From Chromatocurvus sp046260765 (GTDB lineage: Bacteria; Pseudomonadota; Gammaproteobacteria; Pseudomonadales; Halieaceae), in the NCBI GenBank assembly GCA_046260765.1, contig JBHEOO010000043.1:1-24312 (forward strand): a stretch of 24,312 nt of DNA. Reading direction: 5' to 3'. The first letter of the stretch is position 1, and the number at the start of each line of letters is the position of its first letter. Shown here in pieces: positions 14,370 to 22,129 of the stretch. The position numbers and the translations under genes are program-made. The notes under the pieces are model-generated. The model saw nothing but the letters and a program-made list of their open reading frames with translations, had not been told where the DNA came from and ran no database searches.

Positions 14370-16228
14370 TAGCTCGCGTCCAGCGTCAGCAGCGTTGCGC
14401 CCACGGTGACGGCATCTCCGGCGCTCACCTCTATGCTGGCAACGCGACCGTCCCGGGTAGCGCGGATTTCCGTCTCCATTTTCATGGCCTCGAGAATGAT
14501 CAGCACTTGTCCGTTGCTGACGACATCTCCCACCGCAACCTCGACCTTGAAGATATTGCCCGCCAGCGGCGCTTTGACGGCTTCCGCCGGCGCGCTCGTA
14601 GAGGCATCCGGAGTCTGTGACACTGGAGTCGATGCAGAATCCGGCGTTTCCGCGGAAGCAATCCGCTCAACATCGCCACCGTCGGCAACCTCTACCGTGT
14701 AGGCCTTGCCATTCACCGTTACCGTGTAGACGGCTGCGCCACTCCCGTCCGCCGTCGTTGCCGTTGCGGCGGACCTGCTGTCGGCGGCTGGCGTCGCGGC
14801 CTTTTCGTCAGCGGCGGGGGCATCGCTCCCCGGCGCCGGCTCAAAGGCATCAGGGTTGCCGCGATTGGCAAGAAACTTCAGCCCTATCTGCGGAAACAGG
14901 GCGTAGGTGAGAACATCGTCGACCCGACGCTCGCCGTCTGCCAGTGCAATGTCCTGCTCCTTCGCGAGCGTCTCAAGCTCCTCCTGCAGGGCATCCATTT
15001 CCGGCTCAAGCAGCTCGGCAGGTCGACAGGTGATGGGTTCGCCACCCTCGAGAACCCGGGTCTGCAGCGCCTCATTGACCGGCGCCGGCGTTGCACCGTA
15101 TTCGCCCTTGAGCACGGCAGCGGTCTCGCGCGAGATGGACTTGTAGCGCTCGCCGGTGAGCACATTAAGCACCGCCTGGGTGCCAACGATCTGCGAGGTC
15201 GGCGTCACCAACGGGATAAAACCGAGATCTTCCCGCACGCGGGGAATTTCCTTGAGCACGGCATCCATCTTGTCGGATGCGCCCTGCTCCCGCAGCTGGT
15301 TTTCCATGTTGGTGAGCATGCCACCCGGCACCTGGGCGACCAGAATGCGTGAGTCCACGCCGCGCAGCGCGCCCTCGAAGCGTGCATACTTGAGCCGCAC
15401 ATCGCGGAAATAAGCGGCGATTTCCGCCAGCTTGTCGATGTCCAGTCCAGTGGCGCGCCCGGTGCCCTCGAGAATGGCCACCACGGACTCCGTCGGCGAG
15501 TGACCGTAGGTCATCGACATGGACGAAATGGATGTATCGACGTTATCGATACCGGCCTCAACACATTTGAGAATCGTCGCCGTGGAAAGTCCCGTGGTGG
15601 CGTGGCACTGCATGTGAATGGGAATGGAGCAGGCCTCCTTGAGGCGTCGCACCAGCTCGTAACCGGTGTAGGGCCGCAGCAGACCCGCCATGTCCTTGAT
15701 GGCAATGGAGTCGGCGCCGGTGTCTTCAATCCGGCGACCCATATCCACCCAGGTCTCGATATCGTGCACCGGACTGATGGTGTACGATAGGGTCCCCTGG
15801 GCGTGCCTGCCGGTCTCTTTCACCGCCCACAGGGCAATCTCGAGATTGCGCATATCGTTCATGGCATCAAACACCCGGAACACGTCGACGCCGTTTTCCG
15901 CCGCCCGCTCGACAAAGCGACGCACCACATCATCAGCATAGTGGCGGTAGCCGAGAATATTCTGGCCGCGGAACAGCATCTGCTGCGGCGTCTTGGGCAT
16001 CGCCTTCTTGAGTTCGCGGATGCGGTCCCATGGGTCCTCACCGAGATAGCGGATACAGGCGTCGAAGGTGGCACCTCCCCAGGACTCCAGTGACCAGAAG
16101 CCGACATCGTCAAGCGCCGCCGCAATCGGCAGCATATCGTCGAGGCGCATGCGCGTTGCCAGCAGCGACTGGTGGCCGTCGCGCAGAACGACATCAGTGA
16201 TACCGAGTGGCTGCGTGTTGTTATCCAT
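14369..16228 (-). CDS. oadA: oxaloacetate decarboxylase, alpha subunit (carboxyltransferase plus biotin carrier)
   Basis: OadA removes the carboxyl group from oxaloacetate to its own biotin, giving pyruvate, and delivers carboxybiotin to OadB. The 619-residue product has the carboxyltransferase domain (about 8-270) with TDVVLRDGHQS (D17) and IAIKDMAG (K178), then the PYC/OADA domain. An Ala/Thr/Pro-rich linker (about 470-545) follows, then the biotinyl domain with EAMKMETEI, biotin on K583. D17, K178 and H209 fall at the numbers reported for the Vibrio/Klebsiella enzymes, but position 207, a histidine metal ligand there, is Gln (HMQCHATTG). A ribosome site AAGGA lies 9 bases before the ATG, which overlaps the oadG end by 8 bases. 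Stand-alone pyruvate carboxylase subunit B is the alternative, but the gamma and beta genes flank it. Confidence 0.96.
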   Translation of the reverse strand: MDNNTQPLGITDVVLRDGHQSLLATRMRLDDMLPIAAALDDVGFWSLESWGGATFDACIRYLGEDPWDRIRELKKAMPKTPQQMLFRGQNILGYRHYADDVVRRFVERAAENGVDVFRVFDAMNDMRNLEIALWAVKETGRHAQGTLSYTISPVHDIETWVDMGRRIEDTGADSIAIKDMAGLLRPYTGYELVRRLKEACSIPIHMQCHATTGLSTATILKCVEAGIDNVDTSISSMSMTYGHSPTESVVAILEGTGRATGLDIDKLAEIAAYFRDVRLKYARFEGALRGVDSRILVAQVPGGMLTNMENQLREQGASDKMDAVLKEIPRVREDLGFIPLVTPTSQIVGTQAVLNVLTGERYKSISRETAAVLKGEYGATPAPVNEALQTRVLEGGEPITCRPAELLEPEMDALQEELETLAKEQDIALADGERRVDDVLTYALFPQIGLKFLANRGNPDAFEPAPGSDAPAADEKAATPAADSRSAATATTADGSGAAVYTVTVNGKAYTVEVADGGDVERIASAETPDSASTPVSQTPDASTSAPAEAVKAPLAGNIFKVEVAVGDVVSNGQVLIILEAMKMETEIRATRDGRVASIEVSAGDAVTVGATLLTLDAS

Positions 16229-16502
16229 GAGATGTTTCCTTGTGATGCATTTTCCCGGACTGCTGCCGGTGCCGATGTACGGCCGCCGTGATCACCGCGA
16301 GCAGTTCGTCGGCCTTGAGCTGGCCCGCGGCAGGGGCCGGCACGCTGGCTGGCAAGGTTGTCCGGGTCGCGGCGGGATAGAGTTTCTCCAGCAGCCGTGA
16401 CATGAGGACCATGGTAATCACCAGCAGGGTGAGGAAAGCAATCACGGTTCCCATGCCGAACAACATGATCTCGACGCCCTGCTCAAACAGTGTGGGTGAC
16501 AT
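16221..16502 (-). CDS. oadG: oxaloacetate decarboxylase, gamma subunit
   Basis: OadG is a small bitopic membrane protein that joins the alpha and beta subunits and speeds oxaloacetate decarboxylation. I chose the ATG at 16502 (MSPTLFEQGVEIML) because AGAGG lies 7 bases upstream and the family starts this way; this gives 93 residues. One membrane helix (about 12-33, IMLFGMGTVIAFLTLLVITM) is followed by a Pro/Ala-rich cytoplasmic linker and a His-rich end (HRHRQQSGKMHHKE). That fits the metal-binding tail of OadG. It is the first gene of oadGAB and runs divergently from dusC. Confidence 0.92.
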   Translation of the reverse strand: MSPTLFEQGVEIMLFGMGTVIAFLTLLVITMVLMSRLLEKLYPAATRTTLPASVPAPAAGQLKADELLAVITAAVHRHRQQSGKMHHKETSHG

Positions 16503-16548
16503 GGAAGAACCTCTGGTGACTGGCAGCTGCATCATAAAGCAGCAGACA

Positions 16549-16577
16549 TTCTGATGCTATGCGAGCTGGGGTACACT
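16549..16577 (+). promoter_or_regulatory. candidate dusC promoter
   Basis: TACACT (16572-16577) preceded at 17 bp by TTCTGA (16549-16554) lies in the oadG-dusC divergent gap, 33 bases before the dusC ATG at 16611. The -10 is good and the -35 is weak. The gap also holds ATCATA (16531-16536), which on the minus strand is TATGAT and could be the -10 of oadG, without a convincing -35. Confidence 0.4.
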
Positions 16578-16610
16578 CTGCCCACATTCACGACGACAGT
16601 GCCCATTATC

Positions 16611-17576
16611 ATGCGCATCCTGCTGGCCCCGATGGAGGGCGTCATCGACCACACCATGCGCGATATGCTGACCGGACTCGGAGGCATAGATCGCTGTGTC
16701 ACCGAGTTTCTCCGCGTCAGCGGGCAACTGCTGCCACCGCGGGTGTTCTATCGCATCTGTCCGGAACTCCACCAGGGCGGCATGACGCGGCACGGCACGC
16801 CTGTGTTTCTTCAGCTTCTCGGTGGGCAGCCGCAGGTGCTCGCGGAAAATGCTGCAAGAGGTGCAGAACTGGGCGCACCCGGCATCGACCTGAACTTTGG
16901 CTGCCCGGCGAAGACCGTCAACCGCTCGGATGGGGGCGCAATATTGCTGCGCGAGCCAGGGCGAATTCACGCAATCACTGCGGCGGTGCGCCGTGCCCTG
17001 CCGGCTGCAACCCCGCTTACGGTCAAGGTGCGGCTGGGCTTTGAGGACCGAAGCACCTTTACAGATGTCATTTCGGCAATCACCGATGCCGGCGCCAGCG
17101 AAATCGTGATTCACGCACGCACCCGTCGCGATGGCTACAGGCCTCCTGCCTACTGGGAGGAAATTCGTCGCGCACGGGAGTGCACTGCCCTGCCGCTGGT
17201 GGCGAATGGGGAGATCTGGAATCCGGGTGACGCTGATCGCTGCCGCGAGGCCAGCGGCAGCAGTGACCTCATGCTGGGACGCGGTGCACTGTGCCGGCCT
17301 GACCTGCCACGGCTGGTGCGCAGTTCAGACTGCGGCGACCCGCTGACACCCCTGGACTGGTCTGATGTGTTGCCGCTGCTGCGGCATTTTTTTGAGCTTA
17401 CGCTGCAAGGCTACGACGCTCGCTATGCGGGAAACCCCCTGAAACAGTGGCTGGTGTATCTGCGCAGCTACTATCCGCAGGGTGCTGTCCTGTTCGAGGA
17501 CATCAAGCGACTGCACGATCCCGCCGCAATACGGCACCACCTCAACGCAGCCGACCGGCAGGGCCTCGCCGCCTGA
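16611..17576 (+). CDS. dusC: tRNA-dihydrouridine(16) synthase DusC
   Basis: DusC reduces uridine 16 in the tRNA D-loop using FMN and NADPH. The start at 16611 (MRILLAPMEGVID) matches E. coli DusC and gives 321 residues (E. coli 315). An upstream in-frame ATG at 16554 would lie before the likely -10 box and adds unrelated residues. No clear ribosome site precedes 16611. The TIM-barrel Dus domain has the FMN-binding LAPMEG, the catalytic cysteine in LNFGCPAKTVNRSDGGA (C98, the same number as in E. coli), VKVRLGF, VIHARTR and ANGEIW. The late VMIGRGAL block reads LMLGRGALCRPDL. The C-terminal KQWLVYLRSYYPQ favours DusC over DusA or DusB. The POT transporter starts 28 bp downstream. Confidence 0.95.
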   Translation: MRILLAPMEGVIDHTMRDMLTGLGGIDRCVTEFLRVSGQLLPPRVFYRICPELHQGGMTRHGTPVFLQLLGGQPQVLAENAARGAELGAPGIDLNFGCPAKTVNRSDGGAILLREPGRIHAITAAVRRALPAATPLTVKVRLGFEDRSTFTDVISAITDAGASEIVIHARTRRDGYRPPAYWEEIRRARECTALPLVANGEIWNPGDADRCREASGSSDLMLGRGALCRPDLPRLVRSSDCGDPLTPLDWSDVLPLLRHFFELTLQGYDARYAGNPLKQWLVYLRSYYPQGAVLFEDIKRLHDPAAIRHHLNAADRQGLAA

Positions 17577-17604
17577 GCATGGTTCAACCGGAGAAAAACC
17601 GCGC

Positions 17605-19161
17605 ATGCCTGTAAGCACCGTCAGCGATTTCGAGCGCAACCTGGACAGCGGTTTTTTTGGTCACCCCACAGGCCTGTTCGTGTGTTTCACCACCGAGCTC
17701 TGGGAACGATTTTCCTTTTACGGCATGAAGTACCTGCTACTGCTGTACCTCACGAAATACCACCTCTTCAGCGACAGCAACGGGCTTGAGGTCCTCGGTG
17801 GCTACGCTGCCCTGGTTTTCGCCACCCCCGTCCTCGGTGGACTCATCGCTGACCGCTACCTTGGCATGCGCAAGGCCGTGGTTTTTGGCGGGCTGCTGCT
17901 GGTGCTCGGGCACCTCGGCATGGCGGTCGAGGGCGAGCAGGCAAGACGCCTGGGGAATGACGTTATACGCGACAATGGCGCACTGCAGGTATTCCACTTT
18001 TCCCTCGGCCTGATCGTGATTGGCGTGGGCTTCCTGAAGCCCAGCATTTCTACCATTGTCGGCAAGCTGTACCCGATTGATGATCCTCGCCGTGATGCCG
18101 GTTTCACTATTTTCTATATGGGCATCAATCTCGGTGCCTTCACCGCCACCCTGCTCTGTGGCTACCTGGGTGAGACCTTCGGCTGGCGCTACGGTTTTGG
18201 CGCCGCCGGTGTTGGAATGCTTATCGGGCTCGCCACGTTTCTGCGTGGCCAGCGGCATTTGCAGGGTCACGCGGAGCCTGCCCGGCCCGAGATCCTCCGT
18301 GAACGCTCGCCACTGGGACTGAACAAGGAAAAGACCATCTACGCCGCCGCCCTGCTCGCAGTGGTCGCCGCCTGGCAAATGCTTCAGTTCCAGGGCGCAG
18401 TCGGCACCTTGCTGAACGTCCTTGCCATCACTGTGCTGTGCGGCCTGGTGTGGTTTATTGTGGTGAAGTGCGACGCCACGGAGCGCAGCCGGATGATCGT
18501 GCTGGTCATACTTACCATGTCCAGCGTGCTGTTCTGGTCGCTGTTCGAGCAGAGCGCCGGGTCCATGACGCTTTACGCCGACCGGGTAATGGATCGCAAC
18601 ATCGTTGGCGTCCAGCTTACGGCCGCGCAGTTCGGGTCGCTCAACGCGTTCTTCATTTTTCTGCTGGCGCCGCTGTTCGCCTGGCTTTGGACCACGCTGG
18701 GTCGCCGTGGGCTGGAGCCTTCAACCCCGGTCAAGTTCGCCTTCGGCATCGCCCAGGCTGGTCTTGGCTTCGGTGCACTGGTACTCGGTGCGGCCAACCC
18801 TGACCAGGCGGGTCTGGTATCGGGTTACTGGATGGTGCTCGCCTACCTGCTGCATACCAGTGGCGAACTGTGCCTGTCACCGGTCGGCCTCTCTGCCGTG
18901 ACCAAACTGGCGGTGCCGAGCATCGCGGGACTGATGATGGGCGCCTGGTTTCTCGCCACCGCCTACTCGCAGCACGTGGCGGCGCAGCTGGCCAAGTTGG
19001 CGGTAGTCGACACGCCGACCGGGGAAATCGCAGACGTCGGCGTAGCACTGGGTCTCTATACCGATCTCTTCAGCAGCCTGCTGTGGACCGGGTTAACCGT
19101 CGGTGCCGTATTGCTCGCGGCATCGCCTGTCCTGCGAAAGATGATGCGCGGCATTCACTGA
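17605..19161 (+). CDS. POT/PTR-family proton-dependent oligopeptide transporter
   Basis: This inner-membrane symporter of the major facilitator superfamily probably imports di- and tripeptides with protons. The 518-residue product starts at the ATG at 17605; GGAGA lies about 11 bases upstream. The family's TM1 proton-coupling signature is ELWERFSFYGMKYLLLLYL (E31, E34, R35). Next come GGLIADRYLGMRKAVVFGG, IGVGFLKPSISTIVGKLY, and the PTR2 motif FYMGINLGAF with GWRYGFGAAGVGM. The TM7 block FWSLFEQSAGSMTLYADR and the late GELCLSPVGLSAVTKLAP-like segment also fit. About 12-14 membrane helices are expected. It sits between dusC and the unknown membrane protein with short gaps, suggesting a shared transcript. 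The exact substrate cannot be read from sequence. Confidence 0.93.
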   Translation: MPVSTVSDFERNLDSGFFGHPTGLFVCFTTELWERFSFYGMKYLLLLYLTKYHLFSDSNGLEVLGGYAALVFATPVLGGLIADRYLGMRKAVVFGGLLLVLGHLGMAVEGEQARRLGNDVIRDNGALQVFHFSLGLIVIGVGFLKPSISTIVGKLYPIDDPRRDAGFTIFYMGINLGAFTATLLCGYLGETFGWRYGFGAAGVGMLIGLATFLRGQRHLQGHAEPARPEILRERSPLGLNKEKTIYAAALLAVVAAWQMLQFQGAVGTLLNVLAITVLCGLVWFIVVKCDATERSRMIVLVILTMSSVLFWSLFEQSAGSMTLYADRVMDRNIVGVQLTAAQFGSLNAFFIFLLAPLFAWLWTTLGRRGLEPSTPVKFAFGIAQAGLGFGALVLGAANPDQAGLVSGYWMVLAYLLHTSGELCLSPVGLSAVTKLAVPSIAGLMMGAWFLATAYSQHVAAQLAKLAVVDTPTGEIADVGVALGLYTDLFSSLLWTGLTVGAVLLAASPVLRKMMRGIH

Positions 19162-19193
19162 ATCGCGCCACGCCAACCGGGGAGAAGGCTGCG

Positions 19194-21230
19194 CTGTCCT
19201 CTACTGAACCACTGTTTGACCTGGTTTTCTCGGGACGTCTTCTGCCCGGGACCGATGCCCGACAGGCGCGACTGAGGCTCACTGCCTTCTTCCGGCTGTC
19301 GGACCCTGCAGCGGTAGAACCGTTCTTCAGGGGCGGCAATGTCACGCTGCGCCGCGCGCTCCCCGAATCTGAGGCACAGCAGCTCTGCGAGCGACTCGCA
19401 GCGGGCGGACTGGACTGCCGCCTGCTGGCAACGCCTGAGCCTGAACCTGAACCTGAACCTGAACCTGAACCTGAACCTGAACCTGAACCTGAGCCTATAC
19501 CGGATTCAGACCGAGAGCCCGTCGAATCTGCTCCGCCACCAAACCGCTTCCAGATCCGCAGTGATAGGCCACAAGACGATGATTTCGACGCAGGGAGCCT
19601 GCAGCTGCGCTTCCTTGCTACAGCCGTGTGCACAAGCCTCGCGGGGCTCGCGCTGACCGCCGCGCTGCTGACCCGGCTGTTCCTGTGGTCTCCTGCCGCG
19701 CCAGTGACGGGACCGGAGCATGTTGCCTCGGCAGAGGACGGCAGACTTTTCATGCTGGCCGGCGACACGCTGCTGGTGCACGACCGGGCGGGTAGCAGCA
19801 GCGCGCAGTACAGACCCGCAGACCTGGGCTTGCAGGCCGTCAACGCGCTCCTTGCGATTCGCGACAACGAACCGGTTTTGAGCGCACGCTTTGCGGGAGA
19901 AAACGTTGCCGTCTCGCGCCCATGGCAGTGCTCGCTGACGGCTGACCCGGACGCGCCGATGTGCAGCGCACTGACCGGCGAACCGTTGCCAGTCGAATCT
20001 CTCGCCACCAGCGGCCTGACCAATACGCTGTTCGCAATAAACGATACATACGAGATCCTCCGAATTGTCAGCGGCACGGTGAACCACCGTGTTCAGCTAA
20101 CTGCGAACAACGCCTTCATGCGGGTAGTAAGCCATCGTGGACTGCTGCTGGTAAACAATAGCGAAGGACCGGGGATCGGCATCTATCGCCCGGACGCGTC
20201 TGCCTTCGGACAGCAGCTGGATGAAATACTGCTGCTGCATCCCGAGGCGATAGCCCGGGGCCAGAACCAGGTGATCGATTTCGCCCTCGCCGCGAGCGGC
20301 AACTGGGCACTGCTCAGCGATGGTATGGAAGCTGGCCTTTATCGCTTCGATGAGAGCTGGGCACCCGCGGCTGCAGTTGCGCTATCCTACCTGCCCGCTT
20401 CCACGCGAATCACCGCCTGGCGCGATCGCCTTCTGGTCTATACACCCGAGCGCCTGCAGGTGGAACGCGTCAGCGCCGACGGCAGACTGGAGGCACCGCT
20501 GCTCTCCGACTCGCTCGCCAAGCTGGCAAAGACAAGCCACGCTCATGCCGCGCGGGCCCGGTCCGGATTCAGCGCATTCCTGCTCGTGCTTGTGGCTCTG
20601 ACTCTTTGCGGCGGGCTGCTGACCTGGATGTACTTTCATCGGCGTGGCCCCAAGCAGTACCCGTATGCGGCGCCCGGCTTTCTTCTGGAGCGCAGACTGC
20701 AGCAGCTTCGCTGGTTGCGGCCAGATGCGGAGCGGGCCAATGCGCGGCAAAGGTGGTCTCTCGCTTGCACTGCCGTTGCGTTCGCGTTCTGCCTGTCAAT
20801 CGCCACAGGGCAGACAGCCCTGATATTCATCTGCGTGCCGATGCTGCTTCTCTGCCTCGCCACCCGATACCATCTCGGCCGCCCCCTCCCGCAGATCGGC
20901 ATCGATGACGATCATCTCGCACTGGTCGATCACCGCGGCGTCTACCAGACCGGGACTGTCGACAGTTTCCACACATTTGGCCCCTTCGTCTTCCGCGGCG
21001 GCGTCATCGCCTGCACGCATCTGCCGGGAGTCCCCGGCCTTGAGAGACCGACCTCCGTGAAGTGCACTGACATGATAAAAAATCCGGTGGCGAAGACTCT
21101 ACCGGGACACCCCGCCACCGTTGTCGAACTGCTTCTTGGATCCCGTCACCCTGTCCTCTTGCCTGCCCTGGCAATACCTGTGGGGCTGTTAATTGTCACG
21201 GTCTGGCTGATACTGCCATCTTCGGCATGA
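19194..21230 (+). CDS. membrane protein of unknown function with (Pro-Glu)10 tract and large extracytoplasmic domain
   Basis: I do not recognise a named family. The open frame extends back into the POT gene, but protein-like composition starts near LSSTEPLFDLVFSGRLLPG. No in-frame ATG, GTG or TTG lies there. GGGGAGAAGG (19179-19188) precedes an in-frame CTG at 19194, so I propose a CTG start giving 678 residues. Residues about 6-75 form a small alpha/beta module (FSGRLLPG, FFRGGNVTLRRALPESEAQQLCERLAAGGLDCRLL). I recall similar N-terminal modules in other gammaproteobacterial membrane proteins, but cannot name them. Residues 81-100 are (PE)10. A membrane helix lies near 138-165, then about 290 residues with beta-propeller-like strands (LFMLAGDTLLVHD, NTLFAINDTYEIL). 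Helices follow near 458-480, 522-540, 543-560 and 652-675. It starts 33 bases after the transporter. Confidence 0.78.
   Translation: MSSTEPLFDLVFSGRLLPGTDARQARLRLTAFFRLSDPAAVEPFFRGGNVTLRRALPESEAQQLCERLAAGGLDCRLLATPEPEPEPEPEPEPEPEPEPEPIPDSDREPVESAPPPNRFQIRSDRPQDDDFDAGSLQLRFLATAVCTSLAGLALTAALLTRLFLWSPAAPVTGPEHVASAEDGRLFMLAGDTLLVHDRAGSSSAQYRPADLGLQAVNALLAIRDNEPVLSARFAGENVAVSRPWQCSLTADPDAPMCSALTGEPLPVESLATSGLTNTLFAINDTYEILRIVSGTVNHRVQLTANNAFMRVVSHRGLLLVNNSEGPGIGIYRPDASAFGQQLDEILLLHPEAIARGQNQVIDFALAASGNWALLSDGMEAGLYRFDESWAPAAAVALSYLPASTRITAWRDRLLVYTPERLQVERVSADGRLEAPLLSDSLAKLAKTSHAHAARARSGFSAFLLVLVALTLCGGLLTWMYFHRRGPKQYPYAAPGFLLERRLQQLRWLRPDAERANARQRWSLACTAVAFAFCLSIATGQTALIFICVPMLLLCLATRYHLGRPLPQIGIDDDHLALVDHRGVYQTGTVDSFHTFGPFVFRGGVIACTHLPGVPGLERPTSVKCTDMIKNPVAKTLPGHPATVVELLLGSRHPVLLPALAIPVGLLIVTVWLILPSSA
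19434..19493 (+). repeat. hexanucleotide tandem repeat, 10 units, coding (Pro-Glu)10
   Basis: Ten head-to-tail units read CCTGAG, eight perfect CCTGAA, then CCTGAG. The period is a multiple of three, so gain or loss of units would change linker length without shifting frame. Identical synonymous codons over eight units suggest recent slippage-driven expansion rather than ancient selection on the peptide. Confidence 0.97.
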
Positions 21231-21253
21231 GCGGGAACTGCTGTGCTGGTATT

Positions 21254-21280
21254 GCTGCGCTATACTGCGGCGCAGCGCCG
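21254..21280. promoter_or_regulatory. lutABC promoter -10 box and overlapping inverted repeats (operator-like)
   Basis: TATACT (21261-21266) is a strong -10 match 42 bases before the lutA start; no good -35 is seen. GCTGCGC (21254-21260) and GCGCAGC (21270-21276) are perfect inverted arms flanking it with a 9-base spacer. A second perfect dyad, CGGCGC-A-GCGCCG (21268-21280), overlaps the right arm and would cover the transcription start. Such placement suits a repressor site, for example for a GntR-type lactate regulator, but no regulator gene is in the window. Confidence 0.45.
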
Positions 21281-21307
21281 TTCCGCTGGCAAGGATGATC
21301 TTCTGTT

Positions 21308-22129
21308 TTGTCTACTACACCGCAAACCCGCAAAGGCCGATCCCGGCGACCGAAAGTTGCCCTGTTCGTGACCTGTCTGGCCGATGTTTTCCGTCCATCT
21401 GTCGCGTTCGCCAGTCTCGCGCTTCTTAAGGCAGCGGGCTGCAGGGTGAGCGTGCCCAGAGCACAGACCTGCTGCGGACAGCCTGGCTACAACAGCGGGG
21501 ACTATCAGGGTGCCCGTGAGGTCGCCAGGCGGGTGATCGCGATGTTCGAGAGCGCCGATTACGTGGTCGCGCCCTCCGGATCCTGCGCCGGCATGATCGT
21601 CAGGCACTATCCCCGGCTGCTCGAGGGCGAGTGGAAAGAGCGGGCCCAGGCGCTCGCCAACCGGACCTGGGAAATCTCCTCCTTCCTGACGGACGTGATG
21701 CCGCTTCCCGTGGCTGACCGGGAGCAGGACCCGACGCTTTCGAACCGGAAAATTGCCTATCACGACAGCTGTGCCGGCCTGCGGGAGCTGAACATACGTG
21801 AGCAACCCCGGGCATTGCTGCGCGGGCACGCCGGGGTAGAGGCGCTGGAACTCGAGAATCGCGACGTCTGCTGTGGCTTCGGCGGAACGTTCTGCGCAAA
21901 GATGCCAGAGATTTCGGCCACCATGGCCTCTGACAAGCTGCGCGACACGCTCAACGCGGGGGCCGACATGCTGGTGGGCGGTGATCTCGGCTGCCTGCTC
22001 AGTCTCGCCGGACGCGCCTCACGGGAGGGCATCGATCTCGAGTTCCGCCACGTGGTCGAATTGATCCACGAACAGCGCTCCGCGAGTGGTATCGGCGCGG
22101 CCACAGGAACCGGGACTGACACACGGTGA
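21308..22129 (+). CDS. lutA: L-lactate utilisation protein LutA (LldE), cysteine-rich CCG-domain subunit
   Basis: LutA is one of three subunits of the LutABC (LldEFG) iron-sulfur L-lactate oxidase complex, which converts lactate to pyruvate in the cytoplasm. The 273-residue product has two CCG domains: C23 with CCGQP at 55-59, and C155 with CCGFGGTFC at 188-196. Both are the family's cofactor-binding repeats, and KMPEISATMASDKL follows as in E. coli YkgE. The start is TTG at 21308: an in-frame stop at 21296 leaves no earlier option, and AAGGA sits 12 bases upstream, slightly far. The first 15 residues are a basic extension not seen in YkgE. Its stop overlaps the lutB GTG start as GTGA. Confidence 0.93.
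   Translation: MSTTPQTRKGRSRRPKVALFVTCLADVFRPSVAFASLALLKAAGCRVSVPRAQTCCGQPGYNSGDYQGAREVARRVIAMFESADYVVAPSGSCAGMIVRHYPRLLEGEWKERAQALANRTWEISSFLTDVMPLPVADREQDPTLSNRKIAYHDSCAGLRELNIREQPRALLRGHAGVEALELENRDVCCGFGGTFCAKMPEISATMASDKLRDTLNAGADMLVGGDLGCLLSLAGRASREGIDLEFRHVVELIHEQRSASGIGAATGTGTDTR

Noticed and set aside
18870..19193. Upstream extension of the unknown membrane gene into the transporter
   Set aside because: The extra residues are Arg/Gly-rich and out of frame with an intact POT gene, so they look like a shadow.
19070..20077. Minus-strand frame with a Gly-Ser repeat opposite the unknown membrane gene
   Set aside because: The Gly-Ser run is just the antisense reading of the Pro-Glu hexanucleotide array.
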